Shown: positions 7,465 to 14,658 of the stretch, one piece after another
Layout: the number at the start of each line of letters is the position of its first letter
Position numbering within the stretch: position 1 is the stretch's first letter
Assembly: GCA_009918865.1 (NCBI GenBank)
Contig: RGCY01000009.1
Span: 1 to 16,786 of the forward strand
Origin: Actinomycetota bacterium
Lineage (GTDB): Bacteria > Actinomycetota > Actinomycetes > S36-B12 > UBA5976
DNA length: 16,786 bases
Direction: 5' to 3'
Translations under genes and position numbers: made by a program
Notes under the pieces: generated by a model
What the model was told of the DNA's origin: nothing
The model's input: the letters and a program-made list of their open reading frames with translations, nothing else
Databases searched by the model: none

Positions 7465-7910
7465 GGAATCTCCATCGGTGCATGCGCCCGTGACACAACA
7501 GTGCGCGCCGGCCCGACCACGGTTGAATAACGACATTGCAGTTCCGCGAACACCATTGGGATGCCTGCAACCACATCTGGAGTCCACCGCAGCCGTGGTG
7601 CATCACAGATTGAGCGCGCAATTTCGGTGGCTATTCGTTGACGAGTTGCCTCATCGCTGGCCGTGGCTGCGACATAAGCGATACGCGTGACCGCTGAATG
7701 CACCCTTGAAGTCATAACGGCCGAATGCGTGATATCCACTGCACCCAACGCCACCGCAATCACCATCGGCGCAACCATCACCCATCCCACGATGGCGCTA
7801 CCGTCGTCGCTCCAGAATGCACTTAGGTTCACGTGGGACCGCGAACTGCGCGTCAGCGCCGCCATCGGCGCGGTTTCTCCTTCGCCGTGCTCGCGAAGGC
7901 CGTTGCTCAC
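7461..7910 (-). CDS. TadE-like membrane protein lacking the Glu5 residue
   Basis: A 149-residue protein if the GTG at 7910 is used; that codon overlaps the pilin-like stop as GTGA, the same coupling seen elsewhere in this operon. An ATG at 7865, with AAGGAG about 11 bases upstream, would give 134 residues and is a fair alternative. The membrane helix is at about 39-60: DDGSAIVGWVMVAPMVIAVA, followed by the TadE-like VDITHSAVMTSRVHSAVTRIAY. Alignment by eye to TadE places Gly-Trp where the family has Glu-Phe/Tyr. The exported part carries two cysteines, one in RSICDAP and one in LQCRYS. It is probably a pseudopilin or pilus-assembly protein, by family resemblance and operon position only. Confidence 0.65.
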   Translation of the reverse strand: MSNGLREHGEGETAPMAALTRSSRSHVNLSAFWSDDGSAIVGWVMVAPMVIAVALGAVDITHSAVMTSRVHSAVTRIAYVAATASDEATRQRIATEIARSICDAPRLRWTPDVVAGIPMVFAELQCRYSTVVGPARTVVSRAHAPMEIP

Positions 7911-8164
7911 TTGGTGCCCAGACTCGCCATCGCGCGCTCAAGGACAGCCTTGAGTTGCGCATCGGCAACGAGCCAAATCGCTGTGACCAATCCGGCAGTC
8001 ATGACCGTCACCAAGACCCAACCTGGAACATCACCGCGGTCATCTGTCTGCATCCGAATCTGCATGCGTGCGATTCGTCGAAGCAGCAACCCATCAGAAT
8101 CTCGGCGGAGCACCTGAAACGCTCGAGCAACGACTCCCTCCTCATTCTGCTTCTTCCGTGTCAT
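7907..8164 (-). CDS. Small Flp/pilin-like membrane protein of the Tad locus
   Basis: An 85-residue protein. A basic N-terminal half is followed by DDRGDVPGWVLVTVMTAGLV (44-63) and one membrane helix to about residue 70, then a short amphipathic tail. The Gly before a hydrophobic helix is like a Flp prepilin or the small pilin-like proteins of actinobacterial Tad loci, and the position after tadC matches where the pilin is usually found. There is no Glu-Tyr pair at +5/+6 of the expected cleavage site; it has Pro-Gly-Trp instead. The ATG at 8164 has AAAGGTGA about 4 bases before it and lies 38 bases after the TadC stop, the only real gap in the operon, so the pilin may be translated independently. 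It is most likely the major or a minor pilin subunit. Confidence 0.65.
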   Translation of the reverse strand: MTRKKQNEEGVVARAFQVLRRDSDGLLLRRIARMQIRMQTDDRGDVPGWVLVTVMTAGLVTAIWLVADAQLKAVLERAMASLGTK

Positions 8165-8202
8165 GACTTCACCTTTCTCTTCGTGTTTAACCCATCTGTG
8201 CT

Positions 8203-9069
8203 TTACCAACCGGAACTGTGCAATTCCTGCCATCCAGGAAAAATCGCGACGAGCACAACTGCCGGAAAAACAAACAACACCACAGGTATCAGCATGAGAA
8301 CTTCTCTACGACCGGCGCTCGCAAGCGCATCAGCACGCACCCGGTTTGCCGCAGATTGGGCCTGCTCATGAAGAACCTGCGCAGTTGGCGCACCAGTGGC
8401 CTCACATACGGTCAAGGCGTCTAGCAGACCTCGTGTGTCCGAGTTATGTTGAGCAAGAGTTCTTAGAACATCCATTGCTCGAGCACTTGGCTCACGCGAC
8501 TCGATGTTCTCGGCAATCACCCCACGGAAGTAGCTAGGTACTCGCGTCAGGGCACTTTCTACCGAGAGTCCAGCGGACACAGCTAGCGCAAGAAAATCAG
8601 TCACTGTGGCAAGTTCATAGCGAATACTGCGTCTCTGTTGAGTGGCGCGGAAGTCACGAGACGTGCGCGCAATCAACGTCGTTGCAGCAGTTGCTGATGC
8701 TCCAGCAACCAGTGCAGCACCGACTCTGCTCGTTGCGAGCAACACGAGCAAACTCAGAGCCGTCGCGAGCCCTGCAGTCATCCGACGTGCAGCAACGACT
8801 TCGTTGCCTCTGCGCATGAGTTCCGCGACGCGAATTCGCTTTGGTGTTGGGGCTTGCCAACCAGGAGCAGCCCAGGGCAACACTCGTTTCTCGAGTTTGT
8901 GCAACTGCACGCTTGGAAACGCAAGGGTCACTGAAGCCAGTGCTAGCACGACTGCGGGCCATAAAGCACTCGCTGGCGAAATTGCCGCCACTACTTTCGC
9001 ACCCACACCACTGATAATTGCTGGCACTTGAATCAACCAACTTTGCACTCCATGAACAACATCTGTCAT
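8203..9069 (-). CDS. tadC: TadC-like type II secretion system F-domain protein
   Basis: A 288-residue polytopic membrane protein. It has an N-terminal helix at about 33-52, a helix pair at about 98-132, then the cytoplasmic T2SSF domain (about 150-250) with YELATVTDFLALAVSAGLSVESAL, and C-terminal VLMLIPVVLFVFPAVVLV (257-274) ending in the typical IFPGW. This is the pattern of TadC, one of the paired platform proteins that couple the TadA ATPase to pilin polymerisation in the inner membrane. The ATG at 9069 overlaps the TadB stop as ATGA; 23 further codons upstream would lie inside TadB and were not used. Together with TadB it forms the export platform of the operon. Confidence 0.85.
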   Translation of the reverse strand: MTDVVHGVQSWLIQVPAIISGVGAKVVAAISPASALWPAVVLALASVTLAFPSVQLHKLEKRVLPWAAPGWQAPTPKRIRVAELMRRGNEVVAARRMTAGLATALSLLVLLATSRVGAALVAGASATAATTLIARTSRDFRATQQRRSIRYELATVTDFLALAVSAGLSVESALTRVPSYFRGVIAENIESREPSARAMDVLRTLAQHNSDTRGLLDALTVCEATGAPTAQVLHEQAQSAANRVRADALASAGRREVLMLIPVVLFVFPAVVLVAIFPGWQELHSSGW

Positions 9070-9776
9070 GGGCGCATCACTCTCGGACTTGTGGGCAATC
9101 GGCCAATAAGACGCATTCCTAGGTAGCCAAGGGCGCATAAAGCACCGGCAGCGAGCAGCACATATGCACCAGTTCGGCTTCGATATGAGTCAGCGGCACT
9201 GGCATGCAGTGTCATCACTGCCACGGTGATCCATGGTGCGCTGACTGCGACACCTGCGGAGGCCCTGACCCAGGCGCGCTTTGCATCTACCTCGGCTTGT
9301 GCTGATAGGTCCGAGCGAAGCTGTGCCGCCGATGCGTGGAGCAGTGCAGGCGCAGAAGATCCCGCGATGTCCGCAACCACACGCACTGTCAGAAAAGCGC
9401 GATCCGCCATCGGGTCATTGAGCATGTCTGCAGCAGCACTGACTGCTCGGGGCACATCGGCGGTGGCGCGCACATCAGCGGCCGCAGCGGACAGAACTGG
9501 TGTGAGCCGACCGGCTGGTGTGAATGCCGCGTCCACGAAGGCGGCAGACATGGACTGACCAGCCTGAATGCTTGAAGCCAATCGGTCAAGCAAGACCGGT
9601 AGCTCTTCTCGCATCTGTTGTCTTTCCATGCGTCGCTTACGCGCACGCGCATTGAGCGGAAACCACAAACCTAAAAGCGCCGCAATTAATGCGAGGGCAG
9701 GAATCGCGAACAGCATGAGCGCAATCAACGCGCAGACCACCGCTGATGCAAGGCACACCACGATTCGTCCAGTCAT
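9066..9776 (-). CDS. tadB: TadB-like type II secretion system F-domain protein
   Basis: A 236-residue protein with two N-terminal membrane helices (about 4-22 and 23-40), a basic connector (NARARKRRMERQQMREELP), the cytoplasmic F domain starting LLDRLASSIQAGQSMSAAF (62-80), and two C-terminal helices (about 172-192 and 203-225). The LLDRLAS...AG.S motif is the usual opening of the T2SSF domain. The ATG at 9776 is one base after the ATPase stop (TGA-G-ATG). Its overlap with TadC and the order ATPase-TadB-TadC match Tad loci generally. It is shorter than many TadB proteins. It most likely pairs with TadC to form the inner-membrane platform. Confidence 0.83.
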   Translation of the reverse strand: MTGRIVVCLASAVVCALIALMLFAIPALALIAALLGLWFPLNARARKRRMERQQMREELPVLLDRLASSIQAGQSMSAAFVDAAFTPAGRLTPVLSAAAADVRATADVPRAVSAAADMLNDPMADRAFLTVRVVADIAGSSAPALLHASAAQLRSDLSAQAEVDAKRAWVRASAGVAVSAPWITVAVMTLHASAADSYRSRTGAYVLLAAGALCALGYLGMRLIGRLPTSPRVMRP

Positions 9777-9777
9777 C

Positions 9778-10827
9778 TCACGCCACCTTCTGAGGCCACA
9801 GGCTGCCGGTGTTGACAGAGGTTGGCACGTGAGAGTTGTGGTCGACGGGCAGAATCTCACTAACCACACGACGAGCACCATCTCGCACCACATGCACGAC
9901 GAGGTCTAATCCCGTGGTCACGCTGGCGCGAGCAAAGTCTGTGCTGACATTTGGACCCGCTAGCGATGCCAGAGTCATGAGTTTGGTGACTGCAGACACA
10001 GCATCGTTGGCGTGAATCGTGCACAGTGCTGGAACGCCGCAATTCAGAGCAATCAGTAGGTCGAATGCTTCTGCCTGTCGAACTTCGCCCACGATGAGAA
10101 CATCGGGACGCATCCGCAAAGCCTGAACGACTAAATCGCGCAAAGTCACCGCGCCGTTACCTTCTATTCCAGGCGGCCTAGTTTGCAGAGCGGCGACATC
10201 TCTATTACACAGCGCTAATTCAAAGACTTCTTCACATGTCACGACTCTGCGCTCAGCTGCTAGGCAATGTGCAAGCGCACGAACCAATGTCGTTTTTCCC
10301 GAGTGAGTGGGACCACTGACGAGGATGGAAGCACCGCTTGCCACGGCATCGCCCAACTGAAGCGCCTGCGTCTGAGTCAACATGTGTCGCTGCACCAAGT
10401 CCACAAGCGAAAGCGGTTGCTGCGGAAACTTGCGAATATTCAGTGCGTAGTGGTCACGGGCGACAACTGGCGCGACGATATGCGCACGACTTCCATCCGG
10501 CAACGTTGCATCGACCCACGGTGAAAGCGCATCTAGTCGACGCCCGGTGGGAATCAGTAGTGCCGAAACCACTCGCGTCAGAATCTCACATGTCATGACA
10601 ACGCCTGTGAGAAATGTGATGCCACCCTTGGCCGCGAAGACCCGATCCGGTCGATTCAGCCAGATTTCTTCGATGTCCGGGTCGTCGAGCAACTCGTGCA
10701 ATGGCTCCAAGCCCCCGACCCACAAATCGTGCTCATGCCCAGCCGCGACTGGACCTGCCGAACCCCCACTGTTGCCCTCGATTGACAGGGCACGCTGTTG
10801 GCGATTTGAGTCAATATCGACTTCCAC
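9778..10827 (-). CDS. tadA: TadA/CpaF-like secretion ATPase (type II/IV family)
   Basis: A 349-residue hexameric-type ATPase that powers pilin export and polymerisation. Walker A is GPTHSGKTT (172-180), the Asp box is CEEVFEL (198-204), Walker B is RPDVLIVGEVR (240-250), and the His box is CTIHAND (269-275). The N-terminal domain has PLHELLDDPDIEEIWLNRPDRV, typical of CpaF. The GTG at 10827 is preferred because GGAG lies 7 bases before it; a TTG at 10842 would add 5 residues with no good ribosome-binding site. An in-frame stop at 10882-10884 limits any longer form. It heads the seven-gene Tad operon; the 158 bases upstream separate it from the thioesterase and should hold the promoter. A TadZ-type ATPase gene, often the neighbour, is not seen. 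Confidence 0.9.
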   Translation of the reverse strand: MEVDIDSNRQQRALSIEGNSGGSAGPVAAGHEHDLWVGGLEPLHELLDDPDIEEIWLNRPDRVFAAKGGITFLTGVVMTCEILTRVVSALLIPTGRRLDALSPWVDATLPDGSRAHIVAPVVARDHYALNIRKFPQQPLSLVDLVQRHMLTQTQALQLGDAVASGASILVSGPTHSGKTTLVRALAHCLAAERRVVTCEEVFELALCNRDVAALQTRPPGIEGNGAVTLRDLVVQALRMRPDVLIVGEVRQAEAFDLLIALNCGVPALCTIHANDAVSAVTKLMTLASLAGPNVSTDFARASVTTGLDLVVHVVRDGARRVVSEILPVDHNSHVPTSVNTGSLWPQKVA

Positions 10828-10985
10828 GGTGCGGCTCCACAAAGTTGCGGCAAGCCCCCATGAAGTTCGCTCGAGCGACCTTCACCCCGAACCAGTGGTG
10901 GTACGGAAACTAAGGATGCGCAGACATACCGACATCTGACAAGCCCGTTGCGGAGCCATGGCTGCGCGTATTTACCTTCACACCA

Positions 10986-11417
10986 TCAGTCCTCGACGAA
11001 ATACAAACCCAACACTTCGCGTTCTTTGTCGGTGAGCCTGCGCGACTTATGCGTGGTCGTGTCAAAGGGGACGAGCACGCTGCTGGCCTTCGCATACACA
11101 CGCGTTTCATCCGCAGAGTCAAGGATTCGGTAGGAGAAAGTGAATGATGCTCCCCCAATTCGGCTCACCCAAGTCTCAATGACCACGGGAGCGCAAGGAA
11201 ACTCAATCGGAATCAGATGGTCAATGCTTGCTGCTGCAACAACCACGCCTTCAGACATGGAGCCTGGGCCAGTGATGCCAAGTTCAGCTCCGTGAGTGAA
11301 CAGCAAGTCAACTCGGGCTTCCTGCAAATATGCGTGGTACTGAACATTGTTGACATGTCCGAAGAGATCAAGGTCATCCCAACGAATTTGCACTAGGTAA
11401 CGATGTGTGCGAGCCAT
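10986..11417 (-). CDS. Acyl-CoA thioesterase, 4HBT (hot-dog) family
   Basis: A 143-residue single hot-dog domain. The signature IRWDDLDLFGHVNNVQYHAY (11-30) carries the catalytic Asp17 and the GHVNN helix start of the 4-hydroxybenzoyl-CoA thioesterase/YbgC class. IETWVSRIGGASFTFSYRI is the usual mid-strand region. It hydrolyses an acyl-CoA thioester in the cytoplasm; the acyl group is unknown. The ATG at 11417 is chosen over a GTG at 11426. Neither has a Shine-Dalgarno, but TACCGT lies 7 bases before the ATG, giving a possible leaderless start there. It is followed after 158 bases by the Tad operon, with no obvious functional link. Confidence 0.88.
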   Translation of the reverse strand: MARTHRYLVQIRWDDLDLFGHVNNVQYHAYLQEARVDLLFTHGAELGITGPGSMSEGVVVAAASIDHLIPIEFPCAPVVIETWVSRIGGASFTFSYRILDSADETRVYAKASSVLVPFDTTTHKSRRLTDKEREVLGLYFVED

Positions 11418-11424
11418 GGCACAC

Positions 11425-11430
11425 ACGGTA
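11425..11430 (-). promoter_or_regulatory. Candidate -10 element for a leaderless thioesterase mRNA
   Basis: TACCGT fits TANNNT and ends 7 bases before the ATG at 11417. There is no ribosome-binding site between. A -35 is not evident. Confidence 0.35.
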
Positions 11431-11498
11431 GCCGCATGCTGATGTCATTTCATGGAACACAGGCATGCCGGAGCAGACACGAGTGCCTTGAAGAACGC

Positions 11499-11515
11499 GG
11501 TAACTGGCCGTTACC
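11499..11515 (-). terminator. Weak hairpin at the end of apbE
   Basis: GGTAAC-GGCCA-GTTACC on the - strand is a perfect 6-base stem with a 5-base loop that contains the apbE stop TAA, followed by GCGTTCTTC. It stands where the four-gene redox operon ends. The stem is short and the T-tract weak, so a terminator role is only possible. Confidence 0.4.
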
Positions 11516-12332
11516 CGAATGCAGGGCCAACGCTGGTCACCCGTTCTCCTACAACGGTTAGTGCCGACCACTGCTCTCCGAGCGCCGCCACCTTGTGCAA
11601 TGCAGTCGGTCCGTCGACGATGAGTGCGGTCGCCCACACTTCACACAATGCCGCATCTGGTCCGACAACTGTCGCTGCTCGCGCGGAGACAGCCACTCCC
11701 GGCGCATGTGGGTTGATGATGTGATTGCCACGCTCGTATGTGCCGGATGTGGCCGTGGCTCCAGTGTTGATGGTGATTGCCTGCATCACTGAGTGCGCGA
11801 AGTCCGGGTGACGGATTCCGATGTGCCATGGCACACCCACATCTTCGCCACCGGCGCAGACAATGTCCCCTCCTGCGTTGATGGCGAAGAACGCAAGTCC
11901 GTGCTCGCGCAGAATGTCAGCGGCGCGCGCCACCGCCCAGCCTTTCACATAACCGCTTGGATCAAAACCCTCGGGTAGCGCCCACGGATTGAATGCGCCG
12001 TCAGTGTCAGCGCGCGCTTGATCACATGCTGCAAGCACACTCATAAACTCCAGAACATCGGCTTCGCTGAAGCCGCTCTTCAACTGCTCAACGCCCTGAC
12101 CACGTCGATAAGCAGTGACAACGCTGTCGTCTCGATACGTGCTGAAGATGCCATCAACGCGATGCAGCCAGCGCACTGCTTCATTGATGGCTTCTTCAAT
12201 TCGCGCCTGTGATACATCGCGCACACCGAAGTCGCGCACATCAAAATCAACAACAGTTCCCCACACATGTTCGCTTCGCTTGACAGCCAGCGGCGCCGGG
12301 CGAGCGGTGACCTGGGCGAGCGAATCAGACAC
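11511..12332 (-). CDS. apbE: FAD:protein FMN transferase (ApbE family)
   Basis: A 273-residue flavin transferase that moves FMN from FAD onto Thr or Ser of target proteins. Visible motifs are HVWGTVVDFDV (22-32), FNPW (114-117), FDPSGYVKGWAV (123-134) with K130, FFAINAGGDI (148-157), TSGTYERGNHIINP (195-208), and VVGPDAALCEVWATALIVDG (222-241), the Mg/FAD-binding C-terminal element with D226 and T235. The GTG start at 12332 is 3 bases after the stop of the FMN-binding-protein gene, and an in-frame stop just upstream excludes a longer N-terminus. No signal peptide or lipobox is present, unlike many ApbE proteins that act outside the membrane. Its expected substrate is the FMN-binding protein encoded directly before it. 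It ends the redox operon. Confidence 0.92.
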   Translation of the reverse strand: MSDSLAQVTARPAPLAVKRSEHVWGTVVDFDVRDFGVRDVSQARIEEAINEAVRWLHRVDGIFSTYRDDSVVTAYRRGQGVEQLKSGFSEADVLEFMSVLAACDQARADTDGAFNPWALPEGFDPSGYVKGWAVARAADILREHGLAFFAINAGGDIVCAGGEDVGVPWHIGIRHPDFAHSVMQAITINTGATATSGTYERGNHIINPHAPGVAVSARAATVVGPDAALCEVWATALIVDGPTALHKVAALGEQWSALTVVGERVTSVGPAFG

Positions 12333-12335
12333 GCG

Positions 12336-12899
12336 TCAGATGCCCGCCCGTGCAATTGCTGCGGCAAGTGAGTCTGCATAGGCCGCGCATGAATAGGTAG
12401 CGCCACCAACCGTGGAGCAGTTGACACTTTTCGTCGTCAAGACTTCTTCACGGAGATAACTGTTGACCAACGAGATTCGGCTACCCTCACCGTAAGGCGA
12501 AAGTTCAATCACCTGTGAATCGATGATTTTCCCTGCCGAGACGGTCAGTTGCACTTTGAAGGTCGCCCAACCGTCATTAACTGAACCTCCTGTGAAGGTT
12601 CCGGATGCGCCATGTGGCTTTGTTGGCGTCGGCTTCGTTACTGATGTTGTGCGAGAAGACGATGGCTGAGGTGTTGACCCAGTCGACTCTGAGGCTCCTG
12701 GGTTCGGCGTTGGTGAACTGGGTGTGCGATCGCCTGTGGTTCCAAGTGAACCAAGCGCTTGGTCGAGGGTGCTGGAGCTAGCAGAGTCTTGCTGAGCCGT
12801 CAGATGGATCTTTCCAGTGGCTGCGAGCACCGACGTGGCACCTGTGAGTGTTCCTAGACACGCCAAGAGGACCGACCGTTGAACATTGCGTGCACTCAT
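12336..12899 (-). CDS. Exported FMN-binding domain protein (ApbE substrate)
   Basis: A 187-residue protein. The N-terminus has a hydrophobic export segment (about 9-26, ending SVLAA). A long Ser/Thr/Pro linker (about 38-98) is typical of cell-wall-spanning tethers. The FMN-binding domain fills 101-187: GTFTGGSVNDGWATFKVQLT, AGKIIDSQVIEL, RISLVNSYLREEVL, and GGATYSCAAYADSLAAAI. By homology T168 in GGAT would carry covalent FMN, as in NqrC/RnfG. The usual Asp and Ser of the D-x-x-S-G-A-T context are replaced (STVGGAT), and cysteines 161 and 171 flank the site. The ATG at 12899 has AGGAG 9 bases upstream and also overlaps the previous stop (ATGA). It probably accepts electrons from the ferric-reductase-like protein at the outer face of the membrane. 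Confidence 0.85.
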   Translation of the reverse strand: MSARNVQRSVLLACLGTLTGATSVLAATGKIHLTAQQDSASSSTLDQALGSLGTTGDRTPSSPTPNPGASESTGSTPQPSSSRTTSVTKPTPTKPHGASGTFTGGSVNDGWATFKVQLTVSAGKIIDSQVIELSPYGEGSRISLVNSYLREEVLTTKSVNCSTVGGATYSCAAYADSLAAAIARAGI

Positions 12900-13300
12900 C
12901 GGCTTTGCTCCTGCTCGTTCGTGTCCTGTTCCTGGGGGTGTCTGCTTTCACGCGGCTCTGGTCGACGCACATCGTCATCCCACTCACCATGCCAACCTTC
13001 ATGTTCAGACCAATCGCCTTCGAACTCTCGGCCATCCTCTGTCAGGTCGAGCGAACTGGAATTTCCTGCATGTGGCGGGACATACCTAAGGCGCTCGTGC
13101 CCACGCGGACCACCCGGGCCATGCCGTGGCGGACTCGTCACCTCATCTACTAAGCCCACGCGACCTGTGGGCACTTCTGCCGGAACGCTCACGCTGCTGC
13201 GCTTCTCACTTTCCGGATTCACTTCTGGTGCATTCAACGCGATAACCGTGCCAACCCCGGCGGCGGTGAATGCAGCAAGCGCAACGAACTTGATGATCAT
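12896..13300 (-). CDS. Unrecognised 134-residue membrane-anchored protein of the redox operon
   Basis: I recognise no family. One N-terminal hydrophobic helix (about 4-22, IIKFVALAAFTAAGVGTVIAL) acts as signal anchor or signal peptide. The remaining 110 residues are polar and low in hydrophobic content. They include a Gly/Pro/His stretch (PPRHGPGGPRGHER, 58-71), an acidic Trp/His stretch (GDWSEHEGWHGEWDDD, 95-110) and a Gln/Glu/Arg tail. Histidines 60, 68, 77, 100, 104 and 121 could bind metal. The ATG at 13300 overlaps the ferric-reductase stop (ATGA) and its own stop overlaps the next start (ATGA), so it is translated as part of the operon and is a real gene. It sits between the electron donor and the flavin acceptor, suggesting a small subunit, metal carrier or tether of that chain. 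That role is inference. Confidence 0.75.
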   Translation of the reverse strand: MIIKFVALAAFTAAGVGTVIALNAPEVNPESEKRSSVSVPAEVPTGRVGLVDEVTSPPRHGPGGPRGHERLRYVPPHAGNSSSLDLTEDGREFEGDWSEHEGWHGEWDDDVRRPEPRESRHPQEQDTNEQEQSR

Positions 13301-14652
13301 GGCAGGAACGCAAACTCTTCGTGATGGACATGGTGTGTTGGCACGCCCAAGACGTCCGCAGCCGCACGCACCGCGTTGATAAGTGGTTGCGGTCCACACA
13401 CATACCAATCGCGCACACTCACCTGCGGCACCATGTGAGCCAGAGTGCGCGCATCGATGGGATGTTCCCTCCTGGAACCAACAAGATATTTCACGGTTGT
13501 GTTTGAGCGCGTGGCGGCAATCTGGTCCAACTCTTCCCACAACACGAGCGCCCTACGGTCCGGCACACGGTAGATAAGCACCACATCTGCGGTGGGCGGT
13601 AGGTCTTCGAGCACTGCCCGGATGGGGGTGATTCCAACGCCACCAGCAATTAAGAGCACTTTGTCACCATGTCGAGAATCCGCAGTGAAAACTCCGTAAG
13701 GACCTTCAGCTACGACCCTCGTTCCGATGGGTAGTTCAGCCAACGCCCTACTGGTGTCACCGAGATCGCGCACTGTGATGCGCATCATGTCTTCGCGTGG
13801 ACTTGCGGACACAGAGAAGGGATGTGCATGCCACCACAACTCGGGAGTCATGAACCGCCAGGCAAAGAATTGACCGCCTTTGGCACGCAACTTTGAGATT
13901 CCAGTCCCAGAGATCCATACACTCACGGTGTCATCAGATTCGCGCACCACATTTGCTACCCGAAGCTTCATCGCACTCGAACGCACCACCGGCACCAGCC
14001 AACGAAACACGACCAAGGTCGCCAGACTGCCAATGATGAGGATCAGCCAAGAGGCCTTGGCAAATCGATGTGTCGCGAAAGCCTGACCAAGTTCCACCTG
14101 ATGCATGAATGCCAGCAAGATGCCTATGTAGATGTAGAGATGCGTGACCCACCACACTTCATAACGCATCCGGCGACGGACTTGCTTGTAGGAAGTGACG
14201 CCGATGAGTGCAAACAGCAGAAAACCCACCACGGCGGGCAGCATCCAGCGAACTTTTGTGATGAACTCCCAAAGTTGGGCAAGGACTCCGATTTTCACGG
14301 TGGCTGCGTAACCGGTGAGGATGAAACCAACGTGCACCACAATCAACCAGATTGCGTAGGGACCAAGTATCCGATGCCAACGCACGAGTCGGTCGTGCCC
14401 AACCTCACGTTCAATGAGAGGGATACGTGCTGCGAGCAAAACCACCAGCGCTGATGCATAGGTTCCTAACAGGCCACTAACTCGCCCCACTTCAGTCAAC
14501 ACTGCGGCCGACGTGCTACCCAACACACTCGCGCCACCGCGTGTCGAAATGTGTAGCGCTATCACTGCCCCCAAACCCACACCGGCGAGCAGCATCGCGG
14601 TGTCCGCAACCGTCGACCGCACTCCGCGAGCAGTGCTGGTGAGGTGAGCCAT
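13297..14652 (-). CDS. Ferric-reductase-like transmembrane cytochrome b with FAD/NAD(P)H-binding module
   Basis: A 451-residue membrane flavocytochrome of the ferric reductase/NADPH oxidase superfamily. Six or so membrane helices span 20-220. Histidines H93 (RWHRIL) and H107 (VVHVGF) and H171 (VTHLY) and H184 (AFMHQ) are spaced 13 and 12 residues apart, the bis-haem pattern. The cytoplasmic half has the FAD motif HPFSVS (277-282), GPYG (317-320), the pyridine-nucleotide motif IAGGVGITP (335-343) and CGPQPLI (419-425). It should carry electrons from cytosolic NAD(P)H through FAD and two haems to the outer face. The ATG at 14652 has no Shine-Dalgarno; GACAAT lies 6 bases upstream. It heads a four-gene operon with the FMN-binding protein and ApbE, which are its likely electron acceptor and the acceptor's maturase. 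Confidence 0.92.
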   Translation of the reverse strand: MAHLTSTARGVRSTVADTAMLLAGVGLGAVIALHISTRGGASVLGSTSAAVLTEVGRVSGLLGTYASALVVLLAARIPLIEREVGHDRLVRWHRILGPYAIWLIVVHVGFILTGYAATVKIGVLAQLWEFITKVRWMLPAVVGFLLFALIGVTSYKQVRRRMRYEVWWVTHLYIYIGILLAFMHQVELGQAFATHRFAKASWLILIIGSLATLVVFRWLVPVVRSSAMKLRVANVVRESDDTVSVWISGTGISKLRAKGGQFFAWRFMTPELWWHAHPFSVSASPREDMMRITVRDLGDTSRALAELPIGTRVVAEGPYGVFTADSRHGDKVLLIAGGVGITPIRAVLEDLPPTADVVLIYRVPDRRALVLWEELDQIAATRSNTTVKYLVGSRREHPIDARTLAHMVPQVSVRDWYVCGPQPLINAVRAAADVLGVPTHHVHHEEFAFLP

Positions 14653-14658
14653 GGGGAG

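Noticed and set aside
10828..10842. TTG start for the TadA/CpaF ATPase
   Set aside because: The GTG at 10827 has GGAG at good spacing, while the TTG has none.
13301..13540. Longer N-terminus (214 residues) for the small membrane-anchored protein
   Set aside because: The extra 80 residues lie inside the ferric-reductase-like gene in another frame and are Cys/Arg-rich noise; the ATG at 13300 precedes a clear membrane helix and overlaps the stop as ATGA.
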